64,000 bases of DNA from Corynebacterium mucifaciens (GTDB taxonomy: Bacteria > Actinomycetota > Actinomycetes > Mycobacteriales > Mycobacteriaceae). Numbering within the stretch: the stretch's first letter is position 1; each line of letters opens with the position of its first letter. Location of the stretch: contig NZ_JAAXPF010000007.1 in the NCBI RefSeq assembly GCF_012396315.1, positions 62,001-126,000 on the forward strand, read 5' to 3'. This document shows, one piece after another, positions 18,423 to 27,689 of this stretch. The notes beneath the pieces are model-generated. The model was not told where the DNA came from. It searched no databases and saw nothing but the letters and a program-made list of their open reading frames with translations. Made by a program: the position numbers and the translations under genes.

Positions 18423-21158
18423 ATGTTCGAGCGGTTTACCGACCGGGCCCGTCGCGTCATCGTCCTTGCACAGGAGGAGGCGCGCGAGCTCAACCACAAT
18501 TACATGGGCACTGAGCACATTCTGCTCGGCCTGATCAAGGAGGGCGAGGGCGTCGCAGCGAAGGCGCTTGAGTCCATGGGCATTAACCTCGACGACGTCC
18601 GCCGCGAGGTCATCGACATTATCGGCCACGGCTCCCAGCCCGTGACCGGCCACATCCCGTTTACCCCGCGCGCGAAGAAGGTGCTGGAGCTTTCTCTGCG
18701 CGAGGGTCTGCAGATGGGCCACAAGTACATCGGCACCGAGTTCCTGCTGCTCGGCCTGATCCGTGAGGGTGACGGTGTTGCAGCGCAGGTGCTGATTAAG
18801 CTCGGCGCGGATCTCCCGCGCGTGCGCCAGCAGGTTATCCAGCTGCTCTCCGGCTACGAGGGCGGCGAAGGCCAGAATCCGGAGGCTCCCCAGCAGGGTG
18901 CGCCGGGCTTCGCAGGGGCGGGTGCCGGCGCGTCACGCGGTGGCAGCGGCCCGCAGGGCGGCGAGCGCTCCAACTCCCTGGTGCTGGACCAGTTCGGCCG
19001 CAACCTCACCGCCGCGGCTAAGGAAGGCAAGCTCGACCCGGTTGTCGGCCGCGACAAGGAAGTCGAGCGCGTCATGCAGGTGCTGTCGCGCCGCACGAAG
19101 AACAACCCGGTGCTTATCGGTGAGCCTGGCGTGGGCAAGACCGCCGTGGTGGAGGGCCTGGCCCTGGACATCGCCAACGGCAAGGTCCCCGAGACGCTGA
19201 AGGACAAGCAGCTCTACTCGCTGGACCTGGGTTCCCTGGTTGCAGGCTCCCGCTACCGCGGCGACTTCGAGGAACGCCTGAAGAAGGTGCTCAAGGAGAT
19301 TAACCAGCGCGGCGACATCATCCTGTTCATCGACGAGATCCACTCCCTCGTCGGCGCAGGTGCCGCCGAGGGGGCTATCGACGCTGCCTCGCTGCTCAAG
19401 CCGAAGCTGGCCCGCGGCGAGCTGCAGACCATCGGCGCTACCACGCTGGACGAGTACCGCAAGCACATTGAGAAGGACGCTGCGCTCGAGCGCCGCTTCC
19501 AGCCGGTGCAGGTGGACGAGCCGTCCGTGGAGGACACCGTCCAGATCCTGAAAGGCCTGCGCGACCGCTACGAGGCGCACCACCGAGTCTCCTACACGGA
19601 TGACGCGCTGAAGGCAGCCGCAACCTTGTCGGATCGCTACATCAACGACCGGTTCCTGCCGGATAAGGCCGTCGACCTGCTCGACGAGGCTGGCGCACGC
19701 ATGCGTATCAAGCGCATGACCGCCCCGGAGGGCCTGCGCGAGGTGGATGACCGCATCGCGGAGGTGCGCAAGGAGAAGGAAGCGGCGATCGACGCACAGG
19801 ACTTCGAAAAGGCCGCCGGCCTGCGCGACACCGAGCGCAAGCTGGGGGAGGAGCGCTCCGCCAAGGAGCAGAAGTGGCGCTCCGACGACCTGGAGGACAT
19901 CGCCGAGGTCGGCGAGGAGCAGATCGCGGATGTGCTGGCCAACTGGACCGGCATCCCGGTGTTCAAGCTCACCGAGTCCGAGTCGAACCGCCTGCTCAGC
20001 ATGGAAGAGGAGCTGCACAAGCGCATCATCGGCCAGGACGAGGCCGTCAAGGCCGTGTCCCGCTCCATCCGCCGCACCCGCGCTGGCCTGAAGGACCCGA
20101 ACCGTCCGTCCGGTTCCTTCATCTTTGCCGGCCCGTCCGGTGTGGGTAAGACGGAGCTGTCCAAGGCTCTGGCAGAGTTCCTGTTCGGCGACGACGACTC
20201 CCTGATCCAGGTGGACATGGGCGAGTTCCACGACCGCTTCACCGCCTCCCGTCTCTTCGGTGCCCCTCCGGGATACGTCGGCTACGAGGAGGGCGGCCAG
20301 CTCACCGAGAAGGTGCGCCGCAAGCCGTTTAGCGTCGTGCTCTTCGACGAGATTGAGAAGGCCCACAAGGAGATCTACAACACGCTGCTCCAGGTGCTCG
20401 AGGAGGGCCACGTCACCGACGGCCAGGGCCGCAACGTGGACTTCAAGAACACGGTGCTGATCTTCACCTCCAACCTGGGCACCTCGGACATTTCCAAGCC
20501 GGTGGGCCTTGGCTTCACGGGCGACGCTGCGGTCGACTCCGATGCGCAGTACGAGCGCATGAAGGGCAAGGTGCATGACGAGCTGAAGAAGCACTTCCGC
20601 CCGGAGTTCCTGAACCGCATCGACGAGATCGTCGTGTTCAAGCAGCTCAGCCAGGACGAGATTGTTCAGATGGTGGACCTGCTCACCTCCCGCGTGGACA
20701 AGAACCTGGCCGCGCAGGACATGGGCATCGAGCTGACCGAGAACGCGAAGAACCTCCTCGCGGTCCGCGGTTTTGACCCAGTGCTGGGCGCCCGCCCGCT
20801 GCGCCGCACGATCCAGCGCGAGATCGAGGACATTTTGTCCGAGAAGATCCTCTACGGCGAGATTGGTGCTGGCGAGATCATCACGGTGGACGTCGAGGAC
20901 TGGGACGGCGACGTCGAGGCTGCCCGCAAGGAGCGCGGCAAGGCTGCGCCGGACGCGACCTTCACCTTCACGCCGCGTCCGCGCCCGCTGCCCGCCGAGA
21001 CCTTCGATGTGGAGCCGGAGGACGAGGTCCGCGACATCGAGCCGGAGCACGCCGAGCCGGAGACCGAGGCCTCCGAGTTCCCGGACGAGCGCGACGGGGA
21101 TGACACCGATCAGAACGGCAACCAGCCCAACGAGGGCAACGGCCCCGAGCCGGTGTAG
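18423..21158 (+). CDS. clpC: ATP-dependent Clp protease ATPase subunit ClpC
   Basis: AAA+ unfoldase that feeds substrates to ClpP1P2. The 911-residue protein has two N-terminal Clp repeats ([20 protein letters not shown] at the start). Walker A of D1 is GEPGVGKT at 233-240. A UVR/M-domain segment occurs around 455-475, and Walker A of D2 is GPSGVGKT at 570-577. The ATG at 18423 is the family start and has a GGGGTC-type purine run upstream. The C terminus is a long acidic Glu/Asp tail. Its last 49 nt overlap the convergent lipase gene. ClgR-like and sigma-H-like sites precede it. Confidence 0.96.
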   Translation: MFERFTDRARRVIVLAQEEARELNHNYMGTEHILLGLIKEGEGVAAKALESMGINLDDVRREVIDIIGHGSQPVTGHIPFTPRAKKVLELSLREGLQMGHKYIGTEFLLLGLIREGDGVAAQVLIKLGADLPRVRQQVIQLLSGYEGGEGQNPEAPQQGAPGFAGAGAGASRGGSGPQGGERSNSLVLDQFGRNLTAAAKEGKLDPVVGRDKEVERVMQVLSRRTKNNPVLIGEPGVGKTAVVEGLALDIANGKVPETLKDKQLYSLDLGSLVAGSRYRGDFEERLKKVLKEINQRGDIILFIDEIHSLVGAGAAEGAIDAASLLKPKLARGELQTIGATTLDEYRKHIEKDAALERRFQPVQVDEPSVEDTVQILKGLRDRYEAHHRVSYTDDALKAAATLSDRYINDRFLPDKAVDLLDEAGARMRIKRMTAPEGLREVDDRIAEVRKEKEAAIDAQDFEKAAGLRDTERKLGEERSAKEQKWRSDDLEDIAEVGEEQIADVLANWTGIPVFKLTESESNRLLSMEEELHKRIIGQDEAVKAVSRSIRRTRAGLKDPNRPSGSFIFAGPSGVGKTELSKALAEFLFGDDDSLIQVDMGEFHDRFTASRLFGAPPGYVGYEEGGQLTEKVRRKPFSVVLFDEIEKAHKEIYNTLLQVLEEGHVTDGQGRNVDFKNTVLIFTSNLGTSDISKPVGLGFTGDAAVDSDAQYERMKGKVHDELKKHFRPEFLNRIDEIVVFKQLSQDEIVQMVDLLTSRVDKNLAAQDMGIELTENAKNLLAVRGFDPVLGARPLRRTIQREIEDILSEKILYGEIGAGEIITVDVEDWDGDVEAARKERGKAAPDATFTFTPRPRPLPAETFDVEPEDEVRDIEPEHAEPETEASEFPDERDGDDTDQNGNQPNEGNGPEPV

Positions 21159-22567
21159 AACCAGAGTCCTAGGGCGCCCAATGCGCCCAGCAAGGAGATC
21201 GCGATGGCGGCGATCTCCACAGAGTTCAGCCCCTCCACCATCTCGTAATCGGGGTGGTCGGAGGGGCACACCTGTCGCATGGGCTTGCCCTCAAACCGAT
21301 CGTCGATCCACTCGGTGGCGTTGCCCGTTTGTAGGAGAAGGGGCAACGCGTGACCGGAAGCGGGCACAAGAGTCGTGAGCGCAACACGACCGGAAGAAAG
21401 CGGTTGTATGGGTGATCCCGGTACTGCCACTCGGCGATACTCCACCTGCGCCCCCAGCTCGCAATAGTCGGTGGCGAGTTGGGTGGCCTGCGGCTCAGGG
21501 ACGAGGTCATCGTCCGCATTCGTCAACACCATGATCGGCGCACTCGGTTTCACTTTGCCCAGCTTGTTTTGATCGAGGTACTTGCCGATACGCTCATCCT
21601 GCTTGGCGATTTCCGCGAGCGTCTCGCCGCCCGTGAAGATATCGCTGTAGTTTCTGGGCGCGTTGACCGACGCATCTAATAAGCACGATGTCTTCAGGCC
21701 CTCAAACCACACCTTTCCCTCATCGGTGAGGTAGTCGTGGATGGCCTCGTTGAACTCTGGGTAGGTCTCCGCGTAGCTCGCCGCGGCGAAACCGGCCACC
21801 GCGGTGATCATCGGCGCAGTCGCATCTTCCACAACTCCGAGCGGATCTGCCGGGGGAGCACCGGCAAAGGTACCCACGACGTCGAGCCCGGGGGCGTAAT
21901 TCTCCACCAGTTCCGCTGCCGCGGCAGCGGCGCCGCCACCCTGGGAATACCCCCAAAAGGCGAGCTTTTCTCCATCTTTGGCTACGGCGCGAGCGGCGTC
22001 GATAAGCGCATGGCCCTGGTCTACGCGGTTCAGATAGGTGTGCAAGCCCCCAGTGCCTAGGCCCATGTAGTCGGTGACAACAACGCGGTAGCCAGCGTGC
22101 TGCAGCATCCGCACGATGGGTGCTTCGTAGTTGATGTTCACCGATCCGTTGTGGCTGACGGAGGAGAGCATCGAAGAGCCCGCGGACGGGGCACATTGGT
22201 CGCCCAGACCCCGGGTTCCCGGGGCGAGCGCAATCAAGCCTTTGGCAAACGGGCGGTCGTACAGTGCGCCGGTCACCGCCACCGTATCGCCGCGCTCGTT
22301 GAGGGATGTGTAGCGGATACGTGTCCCGTCGGAGCCGGGCACGCGTTCTTCGGCAACGAGTGCGCCCGCCGTCGGGCCGGCCTCACCGGCGAGCGCCCGC
22401 GAGGACAACTCCGAGACAGAGGAGTGCGCGGCCGCATCTCCAGCCAACTCCAGGGAGGAGGAACCGACCGCGGTGAGCGAGGACAGGGATTCAGCGCTGA
22501 GGTCCGCAGCGTGCGCAGAGGGGCTTAACAGGATTGGGACAGCTAAAATTGACCAAATTTTACGCAC
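21110..22567 (-). CDS. Secreted LIP-family lipase/esterase with C-terminal membrane anchor
   Basis: About 485 residues. A signal peptide (RKIWSILAVPILLSPSAHA) is followed by an alpha/beta-hydrolase of the secretory lipase type. The nucleophile motif is GYSQGG (Trp-Gly-Tyr-Ser-Gln-Gly-Gly). A LTNADDDLVPEPQ stretch carries the probable acid Asp, and SGHALPLL has the likely His. A final hydrophobic helix (about 455-475) may hold it at the envelope. GTG 22567 gives a compact signal peptide; an in-frame ATG at 22591 is the alternative. The 3' end overlaps clpC by 49 nt in antisense. Confidence 0.82.
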   Translation of the reverse strand: MRKIWSILAVPILLSPSAHAADLSAESLSSLTAVGSSSLELAGDAAAHSSVSELSSRALAGEAGPTAGALVAEERVPGSDGTRIRYTSLNERGDTVAVTGALYDRPFAKGLIALAPGTRGLGDQCAPSAGSSMLSSVSHNGSVNINYEAPIVRMLQHAGYRVVVTDYMGLGTGGLHTYLNRVDQGHALIDAARAVAKDGEKLAFWGYSQGGGAAAAAAELVENYAPGLDVVGTFAGAPPADPLGVVEDATAPMITAVAGFAAASYAETYPEFNEAIHDYLTDEGKVWFEGLKTSCLLDASVNAPRNYSDIFTGGETLAEIAKQDERIGKYLDQNKLGKVKPSAPIMVLTNADDDLVPEPQATQLATDYCELGAQVEYRRVAVPGSPIQPLSSGRVALTTLVPASGHALPLLLQTGNATEWIDDRFEGKPMRQVCPSDHPDYEMVEGLNSVEIAAIAISLLGALGALGLWFYTGSGPLPSLGWLPF

Positions 22568-22577
22568 GAGGGCAGTG

Positions 22578-22583
22578 TATGCT
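22578..22583 (+). promoter_or_regulatory. -10 hexamer, leaderless DUF4236 gene
   Basis: TATGCT ends 6 nt before the ATG at 22590; no room for a ribosome binding site. Confidence 0.55.
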
Positions 22584-22589
22584 ACCCGC

Positions 22590-22760
22590 ATGGGAATTCA
22601 GTACCGCAAGCGCCAAAGAATCAGCGACGATAGCTGGTTGAACTACTCCAAGTCCGGCGTCTCTGCGTCAAAGAAGATCGGCCCCGTCACGTTTAACTCC
22701 CGCGGCGGCGTGTACGTGAAACTGCCGGGCGGCCTGCACTACCGCGGCAGGTGGAAGTAG
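22590..22760 (+). CDS. DUF4236-type small protein
   Basis: A 56-residue basic protein with the DUF4236 pattern: opening MGIQYRKRQRI, then LNYSKSGVSASKKIGPVTFNS, then glycine-rich GGVYVKLPGGLHYRGRWK. The fold is small and beta-rich and the role unknown. It is divergent from the lipase gene, and its last 22 nt overlap the end of mutY in antisense. TATGCT six nt upstream points to a leaderless transcript. Confidence 0.8.
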   Translation: MGIQYRKRQRISDDSWLNYSKSGVSASKKIGPVTFNSRGGVYVKLPGGLHYRGRWK

Positions 22761-23596
22761 CCGTTCTCGTCCTGCTCGGCTAGCCCGTCTTCAAGCAGAG
22801 AAAACAGCGCGCGGGAACGCTGTGCGGCGTCAGGCCAGACGGTGTGGATGCGCTCTTGCTCCACCGGCCCCTCCGCTTCGCGCAGCACCCGCATGATCTT
22901 CCCGCGCACTTGGCGGTCTGTCCCCGCAAACTTCTGGGAACGCTTCGGGGCCTCCGCTGCTGGCTGGCCAGCGGCGAGCCACGCGCACTCCGCACTCACC
23001 GGGCACACACCGCACTGCGGCGACCGGGAGGTGCACACCAGGGCGCCAAGCTCCATCAACCCCACCGAGAACTCCGGGCCGTTCTGGGCGGGGAGCAGCT
23101 GCGCGACTTCGTCGATTTCTTTCTTCCCCGGCTTCCCCAGCGCCTCGCCGCGCTCCACGCGCGCGACCACGCGCCGCACATTCGTATCCACCACCGGCAC
23201 GTTCTTGCCGTACGCGAAGCACGCCACCGCCCGCGCCGTGTAGTCCCCGATGCCCGGAAGCGCCAGCAGCGTATCGACGTCCTCCGGCACCCTCCCACCA
23301 TGGTCCCGCACGATCGTCTGCGCGCATTCCTTCAACCGGAGCGCCCGGCGGGGGTAGCCGAGGCTGCCCCAGGCGCGAAGTATTTCGTCGGTACCAGCCT
23401 GGGCGAAAGCGGCCGGGGTGGGCCAGCGCTCGATCCATTCCTGCCAGATGGGTGCCACCCGCTCAACCTGGGTTTGGTGGCTCATCACTTCACTGAGCAG
23501 CACACCCCACGGAGAGGTTCCCGGTGCACGCCAGGGGAGGTCCCGGGCGTTGCCCCGGTACCAATTGATGATCTTGTCTGGGCGCAGATTGGTCAC
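22739..23596 (-). CDS. mutY: A/G-specific adenine glycosylase
   Basis: Removes adenine mispaired with 8-oxoguanine. The 285-residue product shows catalytic Glu36 in SEVM and the helix-hairpin-helix LPGIGDYTARAV. The catalytic Asp is in VVDTNVRRVVARV. The [4Fe-4S] ligands follow Cys-x6-Cys-x2-Cys-x5-Cys. The usual MLQQT is MSHQT here, an unusual change in the lesion-contact loop. GTG 23596 is preferred, since the family begins just before LINWYxxNARDLPWR; an in-frame ATG at 23620 overlaps the divergent carbonic anhydrase start. The C-terminal MutT-like domain is shortened. Confidence 0.9.
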   Translation of the reverse strand: MTNLRPDKIINWYRGNARDLPWRAPGTSPWGVLLSEVMSHQTQVERVAPIWQEWIERWPTPAAFAQAGTDEILRAWGSLGYPRRALRLKECAQTIVRDHGGRVPEDVDTLLALPGIGDYTARAVACFAYGKNVPVVDTNVRRVVARVERGEALGKPGKKEIDEVAQLLPAQNGPEFSVGLMELGALVCTSRSPQCGVCPVSAECAWLAAGQPAAEAPKRSQKFAGTDRQVRGKIMRVLREAEGPVEQERIHTVWPDAAQRSRALFSLLEDGLAEQDENGYFHLPR

Positions 23597-23618
23597 AATG
23601 CGTGCAAGAATAGTGCCC

Positions 23619-24239
23619 ATGACTACACCAACTGACCTTCAGTCCGCTTCCTCTCCTCGTGAGGTGTGGGAGCTCCTCCGCGCCGGCAATGAGCGTTTCT
23701 CCACCGGCAACACCGCCGAGCCGCACCGCGACCCGGAAACCCGCCAGCAGCTCACCGCCGGGCAGAACCCCGCTGTGTGCGTGATCGGCTGCTCCGACTC
23801 ACGCGTCCCGGTGGAGCTGCTGTTCGATGCGGGCTTCGGCGACATCTTTGTCATCCGCACCGCTGGCGGCTGCGTGGATTCGGCAGTGGCTGCGTCCGTG
23901 GAGTTCGCTGTCGAGGGCCTCGGCGTGGACCTCGTGCTGTTCCTCGCCCACGAAAACTGCGGTGCTGTCGGTGCCGCGGTGAGCGCGCTGGACTCGGGCG
24001 AGATCCCTTCGGGGCTCACCCGCGTGTTCGTGGAGAAGATCGCGCCTTCCGTCGTGGAGGCAAGGGCACGTGGCGAGCATGTGGAACTCGCGCACGCCCG
24101 CAACGGTGCCGAGCACATTGCGGCACGCATCCCGTCTGTGATGGCGGGGCTGGAGAACAAGACGGTCGGCGTGGTCGGCGCCCGCTACCGCCTGTCGGAC
24201 GGCCGTGTCGACACCACCTACGAAAACTTCGGTGATTAA
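23619..24239 (+). CDS. bca: Beta-class carbonic anhydrase
   Basis: Interconverts CO2 and bicarbonate for carboxylation reactions. The 206-residue protein has the zinc ligands Cys58, His111 and Cys114 and the Asp60/Arg62 pair, in CSDSRVP and HENCGA. The ATG at 23619 overlaps the longer possible mutY start on the other strand. An AAGAAT hexamer seven nt upstream suggests a leaderless mRNA. The mutY/carbonic anhydrase divergent pair is also found in C. glutamicum. Confidence 0.93.
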   Translation: MTTPTDLQSASSPREVWELLRAGNERFSTGNTAEPHRDPETRQQLTAGQNPAVCVIGCSDSRVPVELLFDAGFGDIFVIRTAGGCVDSAVAASVEFAVEGLGVDLVLFLAHENCGAVGAAVSALDSGEIPSGLTRVFVEKIAPSVVEARARGEHVELAHARNGAEHIAARIPSVMAGLENKTVGVVGARYRLSDGRVDTTYENFGD

Positions 24240-24248
24240 GTTATAGGC

Positions 24249-24938
24249 ATGTCGAACCAGCGCCCACTGCCTCCAGAGATTTACATGCGCCGTCGTGTGG
24301 CGGCACTCGTCATCCTGTTGGTTGTAGTGGCGCTGTTGGTGTGGGGGCTTACCGCGTTTGCGCGCAGCGGCAATTCGGACGAATCCGGAGACGCCACGCA
24401 AGCCCCCGAAACGCCGTCTACCACGTTGGCCACCGAGCCGACGGTGGAATTGTCCACCACCACCGAAACAACGCGGACTACCGAGCCCACCGCGGCTAAG
24501 ACCACCGAGCCAACTGCGACCACGGAGGCGGCACCCGCGAAGAAGGGCTCGTGCGAGCTCGGCGATCTACGGGTCCAGACCTCGAGCAACCAGCCCTCGT
24601 ACGCCGAAGGCGCTCAGCCGGTGTTCTACATGGAAGTGGAAAACCCAACCGACACGGACTGCGTGATCAATTTGGACGACAACCCCCTGCGCTTCGAGGT
24701 CTACGACATGGCGTCCAACGAGCGCATTTGGTCCGACATCGACTGCTACCCGCCAGTGGTCGGCGGGACGGTTGACTTCGCACCGGGGGAGAAGCGGCGC
24801 TGGGAGGCCCGCTGGTCTGGCACCGCGTCCCAGCCGGGGCAGTGCGACGACCGCGCCGAGGTCAAGGCAGGCTCGTACTTCCTCCACGGTGTGATCGGGG
24901 AAAACGCCTCCGAGGCCAGCCCCTTCAACATCACCTAG
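24249..24938 (+). CDS. Membrane-anchored protein with Thr-rich stalk
   Basis: 229 residues: a short cytoplasmic part and one transmembrane helix (about 16-38). A Thr/Glu/Pro stalk (about 48-98) with repeats of Thr-Thr-Glu-Pro-Thr follows, then an extracytoplasmic domain from Cys-Glu-Leu-Gly near 101. That domain has Cys residues near 133, 160 and 194 and a beta-sandwich-like pattern. No enzyme motif is visible. It begins 9 nt after the carbonic anhydrase stop and ends 7 nt from the convergent radA. Probably a cell-envelope protein of unknown role. Confidence 0.8.
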   Translation: MSNQRPLPPEIYMRRRVAALVILLVVVALLVWGLTAFARSGNSDESGDATQAPETPSTTLATEPTVELSTTTETTRTTEPTAAKTTEPTATTEAAPAKKGSCELGDLRVQTSSNQPSYAEGAQPVFYMEVENPTDTDCVINLDDNPLRFEVYDMASNERIWSDIDCYPPVVGGTVDFAPGEKRRWEARWSGTASQPGQCDDRAEVKAGSYFLHGVIGENASEASPFNIT

Positions 24939-24945
24939 TTTCCGC

Positions 24946-26298
24946 TCACTGCAGCGCGGCGAGCGCCTCGCCGAGGGTGGAGACGTGGCGCACCGCCATG
25001 CCATCTACGTCGATTTGCTCGCCCGCTGGCACGATGGCGTTGGTGTAACCCATGCGGGCGGCCTCTTGGAGGCGACGGCCGAGGTTGGGCACACGGCGAA
25101 TCTCTCCCGCGAGGCCGACTTCGCCCACAACCACTGTCTTGGCGGGCAACGGGGTGTCGTGCAGGCTGGACCACGTGGCTAACGCGACGGCGAGGTCCGT
25201 GGCAGTTTCCGTGATCTTCACGCCACCCACGGTGGCCACGTAGGCGTCCTTGTCGTTTGTCCTCTCGCCGCAGCGGGCCTGCAGCACCGCTAGCACCATC
25301 GGCACCCGATTGAAGTCCAGGCCCGTCACCACGCGCCGGGGGCTCTTATTCACAGGGTCCACCGTCAGTGCTTGGACTTCCGCCAGGATGGGTCGCACGC
25401 CGTCCATCGCCACGGTCACCGCGGATCCGTCCGGCGTCCGACCCCGGTGGGAGAGAAACAGCCCGGAGGGGTCTGGCACCTCGCGGATCCCGCCTGAGGT
25501 TTGCTCGAAGCAACCGACCTCGTCGGTAGCGCCGAAACGGTTCTTGATGCCGCGCAGCATCCTTAGCGACGACTGCCGGTCCCCCTCAAAGTTCAGCACG
25601 ACGTCCACCAGGTGCTCGAGCACGCGGGGACCGGCCACGTTGCCGTCCTTGGTCACGTGGCCCACCAGAAGGACCGGGATGTTGGTCGTCTTCGCCAGCG
25701 TGGTCAGCGCCGCCGTCACCGCACGGGATTGCGCAACTCCGCCTGCGACGCCCTCCACTCCGGCCGCGTGCATGGTCTGCACGGAATCCACGATGAGGAG
25801 CGAGGGTTTGAGCTGCTCAACGTGCCCGAACACCACGTCGAGGTTGGACTCGGCGGCCAGGTAGAGCGTGTCGTGCAACGCGTCGGTACGCTCGGCGCGG
25901 GCGCGCACCTGCCCGGCCGATTCCTCGGCGGTGACGTACAGCGCCTTGCGCCCCTGCGCCGCCCAGCGCGACGCCACCTCTAGCAACAACGTGGACTTTC
26001 CTACGCCGGGCTCACCCGCCATCAGCACCACCGAGCCAGGGACGACACCCGAACCGAGCACCCGGTCGAGCTCCCCGATGCCCGATTTCACGGTGGCCGT
26101 CGCGGCGGCCTCGATCTTGGTGATGGGGTGAGCCGGCGCGGACGGGGTCAGAGCTGCCGTTTTCACCGGGCCCGCGGCGACCGGCGCCTCCTCCTGGAGC
26201 GTGCCCCACGACCCGCACTCCGGGCAGCGCCCCAGCCACTTGGGGGAGGAGTAGCCGCACTCGGTGCACGTGTGGATGACGCGTGGTTTCTTAGCCAT
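24946..26298 (-). CDS. radA: DNA repair protein RadA/Sms
   Basis: A RecA-like branch-migration ATPase used in recombination. The 450-residue protein has a zinc finger (Cys11, Cys14, Cys25, Cys28) and Walker A GEPGVGKS at 95-102. The RadA motif KNRFG lies near 250, and a C-terminal Lon-like domain carries GEVGLAGEIRRVPNLGRRL. ATG 26298 is the family start (MAKKPRVIHTC). A TACGGT hexamer seven nt before it suggests a leaderless mRNA. Neighbouring lpqE and carD match the mycobacterial order. Confidence 0.95.
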   Translation of the reverse strand: MAKKPRVIHTCTECGYSSPKWLGRCPECGSWGTLQEEAPVAAGPVKTAALTPSAPAHPITKIEAAATATVKSGIGELDRVLGSGVVPGSVVLMAGEPGVGKSTLLLEVASRWAAQGRKALYVTAEESAGQVRARAERTDALHDTLYLAAESNLDVVFGHVEQLKPSLLIVDSVQTMHAAGVEGVAGGVAQSRAVTAALTTLAKTTNIPVLLVGHVTKDGNVAGPRVLEHLVDVVLNFEGDRQSSLRMLRGIKNRFGATDEVGCFEQTSGGIREVPDPSGLFLSHRGRTPDGSAVTVAMDGVRPILAEVQALTVDPVNKSPRRVVTGLDFNRVPMVLAVLQARCGERTNDKDAYVATVGGVKITETATDLAVALATWSSLHDTPLPAKTVVVGEVGLAGEIRRVPNLGRRLQEAARMGYTNAIVPAGEQIDVDGMAVRHVSTLGEALAALQ

Positions 26299-26342
26299 GC
26301 GCGACACCGTATAACACGGACCCGACATGACGTTCGAACATG

Positions 26343-26368
26343 AAAAAACCGCTGGCCAGGCCAGCGGT
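26343..26368 (-). terminator. Rho-independent terminator of lpqE
   Basis: Read on the minus strand: ACCGCTGGCC, one base, GGCCAGCGGT, then six T. The arms (26348-26357 and 26359-26368) are perfect. It lies 17 nt after the lpqE stop. Confidence 0.85.
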
Positions 26369-26385
26369 GAGCGGTGATGAGGACG

Positions 26386-26916
26386 TTAGTTCTCGCGGTC
26401 CTCCTGACCGGATGCGAGGATTGGGGCCGACACCGTGGCCGCGACCTCGACGGAGCCGGTGTCGAAGTTGAACTTCACCGGGATGTTGCCGCCGTAGGCG
26501 AAGTCGTCGTTGGCCAGGGAGGTGGCGGTGTACTGGATGCAGTTGTCGTTGCGGCCCTGCGGCATGCGCTCCAGGCCGTCCTTGGAATCCGCAACGAGCG
26601 CGCAGTTGTAGGCAATGGTTGCATTGTCCCCGAGCGTCGCCTTTTGCCCGTCTACTTCCACGGACTGCAGCGTGTGGTCCCGCATCGAGGTGTCCTGGTT
26701 GGTCGCGGTGAACTTCACGGCGGCCTGGCCGTCCTCCGCGAGTACCACGATGACGTCGCGCACGGAAAGCGCGCCGTCTTCGGTGGAGCCGCTCGCGCCG
26801 TCGACGGCCGCGACCTGGCTGGAGGTCTGGGTGATCTGGCCGGCGGAGCAGCCGACGAGGGCCAGGGATGCACAGCCTGCGACTGCGACGGCAGCGACGC
26901 GCTTCAGGGACTTCAC
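26386..26916 (-). CDS. lpqE: LpqE-like lipoprotein
   Basis: A 176-residue exported lipoprotein with lipobox Leu-Val-Gly-Cys (Cys23). GTG 26916 has GGAGG upstream, giving the signal peptide [23 protein letters not shown]. The mature part is a small beta-rich domain with two Cys (near 108 and 128) that may pair. The same position, between radA and carD, holds lpqE in mycobacteria, which is the main basis of the name. Function is not well known. It is divergent from carD and ends at a strong terminator. Confidence 0.8.
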   Translation of the reverse strand: MKSLKRVAAVAVAGCASLALVGCSAGQITQTSSQVAAVDGASGSTEDGALSVRDVIVVLAEDGQAAVKFTATNQDTSMRDHTLQSVEVDGQKATLGDNATIAYNCALVADSKDGLERMPQGRNDNCIQYTATSLANDDFAYGGNIPVKFNFDTGSVEVAATVSAPILASGQEDREN

Positions 26917-27026
26917 GGGGTGTCCTCCATTAATCAACTCATTCGAGGGTTTTCTCCGCATTACTCTAGCGTCTGCACAGCAAGTTTTCCCACCGGCTCC
27001 CCCTATACGGAGCGGGGACCTTTGGT

Positions 27027-27085
27027 CGTCGATAGGCGAAATGCTCGGTGGTAGAGTGTTGGGGTCTGAACTTCGCCTATCGACG
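27027..27085. promoter_or_regulatory. Perfect 14-bp inverted repeat around the carD -10
   Basis: CGTCGATAGGCGAA (27027-27040) and TTCGCCTATCGACG (27072-27085) are exact complements 31 nt apart. Between them lies TAGAGT (27052-27057), the likely -10 of carD. The left arm covers the -35 region and the right arm the 5' leader. Each arm is also a copy of the repeat element found elsewhere in the window. Confidence 0.65.
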
Positions 27086-27097
27086 CAAGGAGCCGCA

Positions 27098-27688
27098 ATG
27101 GAATTCAAGGTCGGAGAAGTGGTTGTGTACCCGCACCACGGAGCGGCCCGCATCGCCGACATCGAGCAGCGCGAGATGCGCGGGGAAACGCTCGATTACC
27201 TGGTGTTGCAGATCCTCCACTCGGACCTTGAAGTGCGCGTGCCGGTGAAGAACTCCGAGCTCGTCGGCGTGCGCGACGTGGTCAACGAGGAGGGCCTGCA
27301 AAAGGTGTTCTCCGTGTTGCGCGAGACGGACGTGGAGGAGGCCGGCAACTGGTCCCGCCGCTACAAGGCCAACCAGGAGCGCCTCGCGTCCGGCGACATC
27401 AATAAGGTCGCTGAGGTTGTGCGCGACCTCTGGCGCCGCGACCAGGGCAAGGGCCTATCCGCAGGCGAGAAGCGGATGCTGGGCAAGGCGCGCCAGATCC
27501 TGGTGGGTGAGTTGGCGCTGGCCGAGCCCGTGGATGAGGCGAAGGTCGAAGAGATCGGCAAGCAGATCCAGGTCATCATCGACGAGCAGGTCAAGGCCGG
27601 TATTTCCGAGGACCCGGGCCAGATCGACGACGATGACGAGGTGGATCTGGACGACCTCTCCTTCGACGACGAGGACGACGACAACTAA
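27098..27688 (+). CDS. carD: CarD-family transcription regulator
   Basis: Binds RNA polymerase beta and the upstream edge of the bubble to stabilise open complexes at rRNA and other promoters. The N-terminal Tudor-like domain ([19 protein letters not shown]) and the helical DNA-binding part with [14 protein letters not shown] match the family. At 196 residues it is longer than the mycobacterial protein because of an acidic Asp/Glu tail from about residue 172. The ATG has AAGGAG upstream. ispD starts one base after its stop. Confidence 0.95.
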   Translation: MEFKVGEVVVYPHHGAARIADIEQREMRGETLDYLVLQILHSDLEVRVPVKNSELVGVRDVVNEEGLQKVFSVLRETDVEEAGNWSRRYKANQERLASGDINKVAEVVRDLWRRDQGKGLSAGEKRMLGKARQILVGELALAEPVDEAKVEEIGKQIQVIIDEQVKAGISEDPGQIDDDDEVDLDDLSFDDEDDDN

Positions 27689-27689
27689 G

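Noticed and set aside
18933..21269. Open frame of about 780 codons opposite clpC
   Set aside because: Antisense shadow of a clear ClpC; composition is Leu/Val/Ala/His-rich with no motif and no ribosome site.
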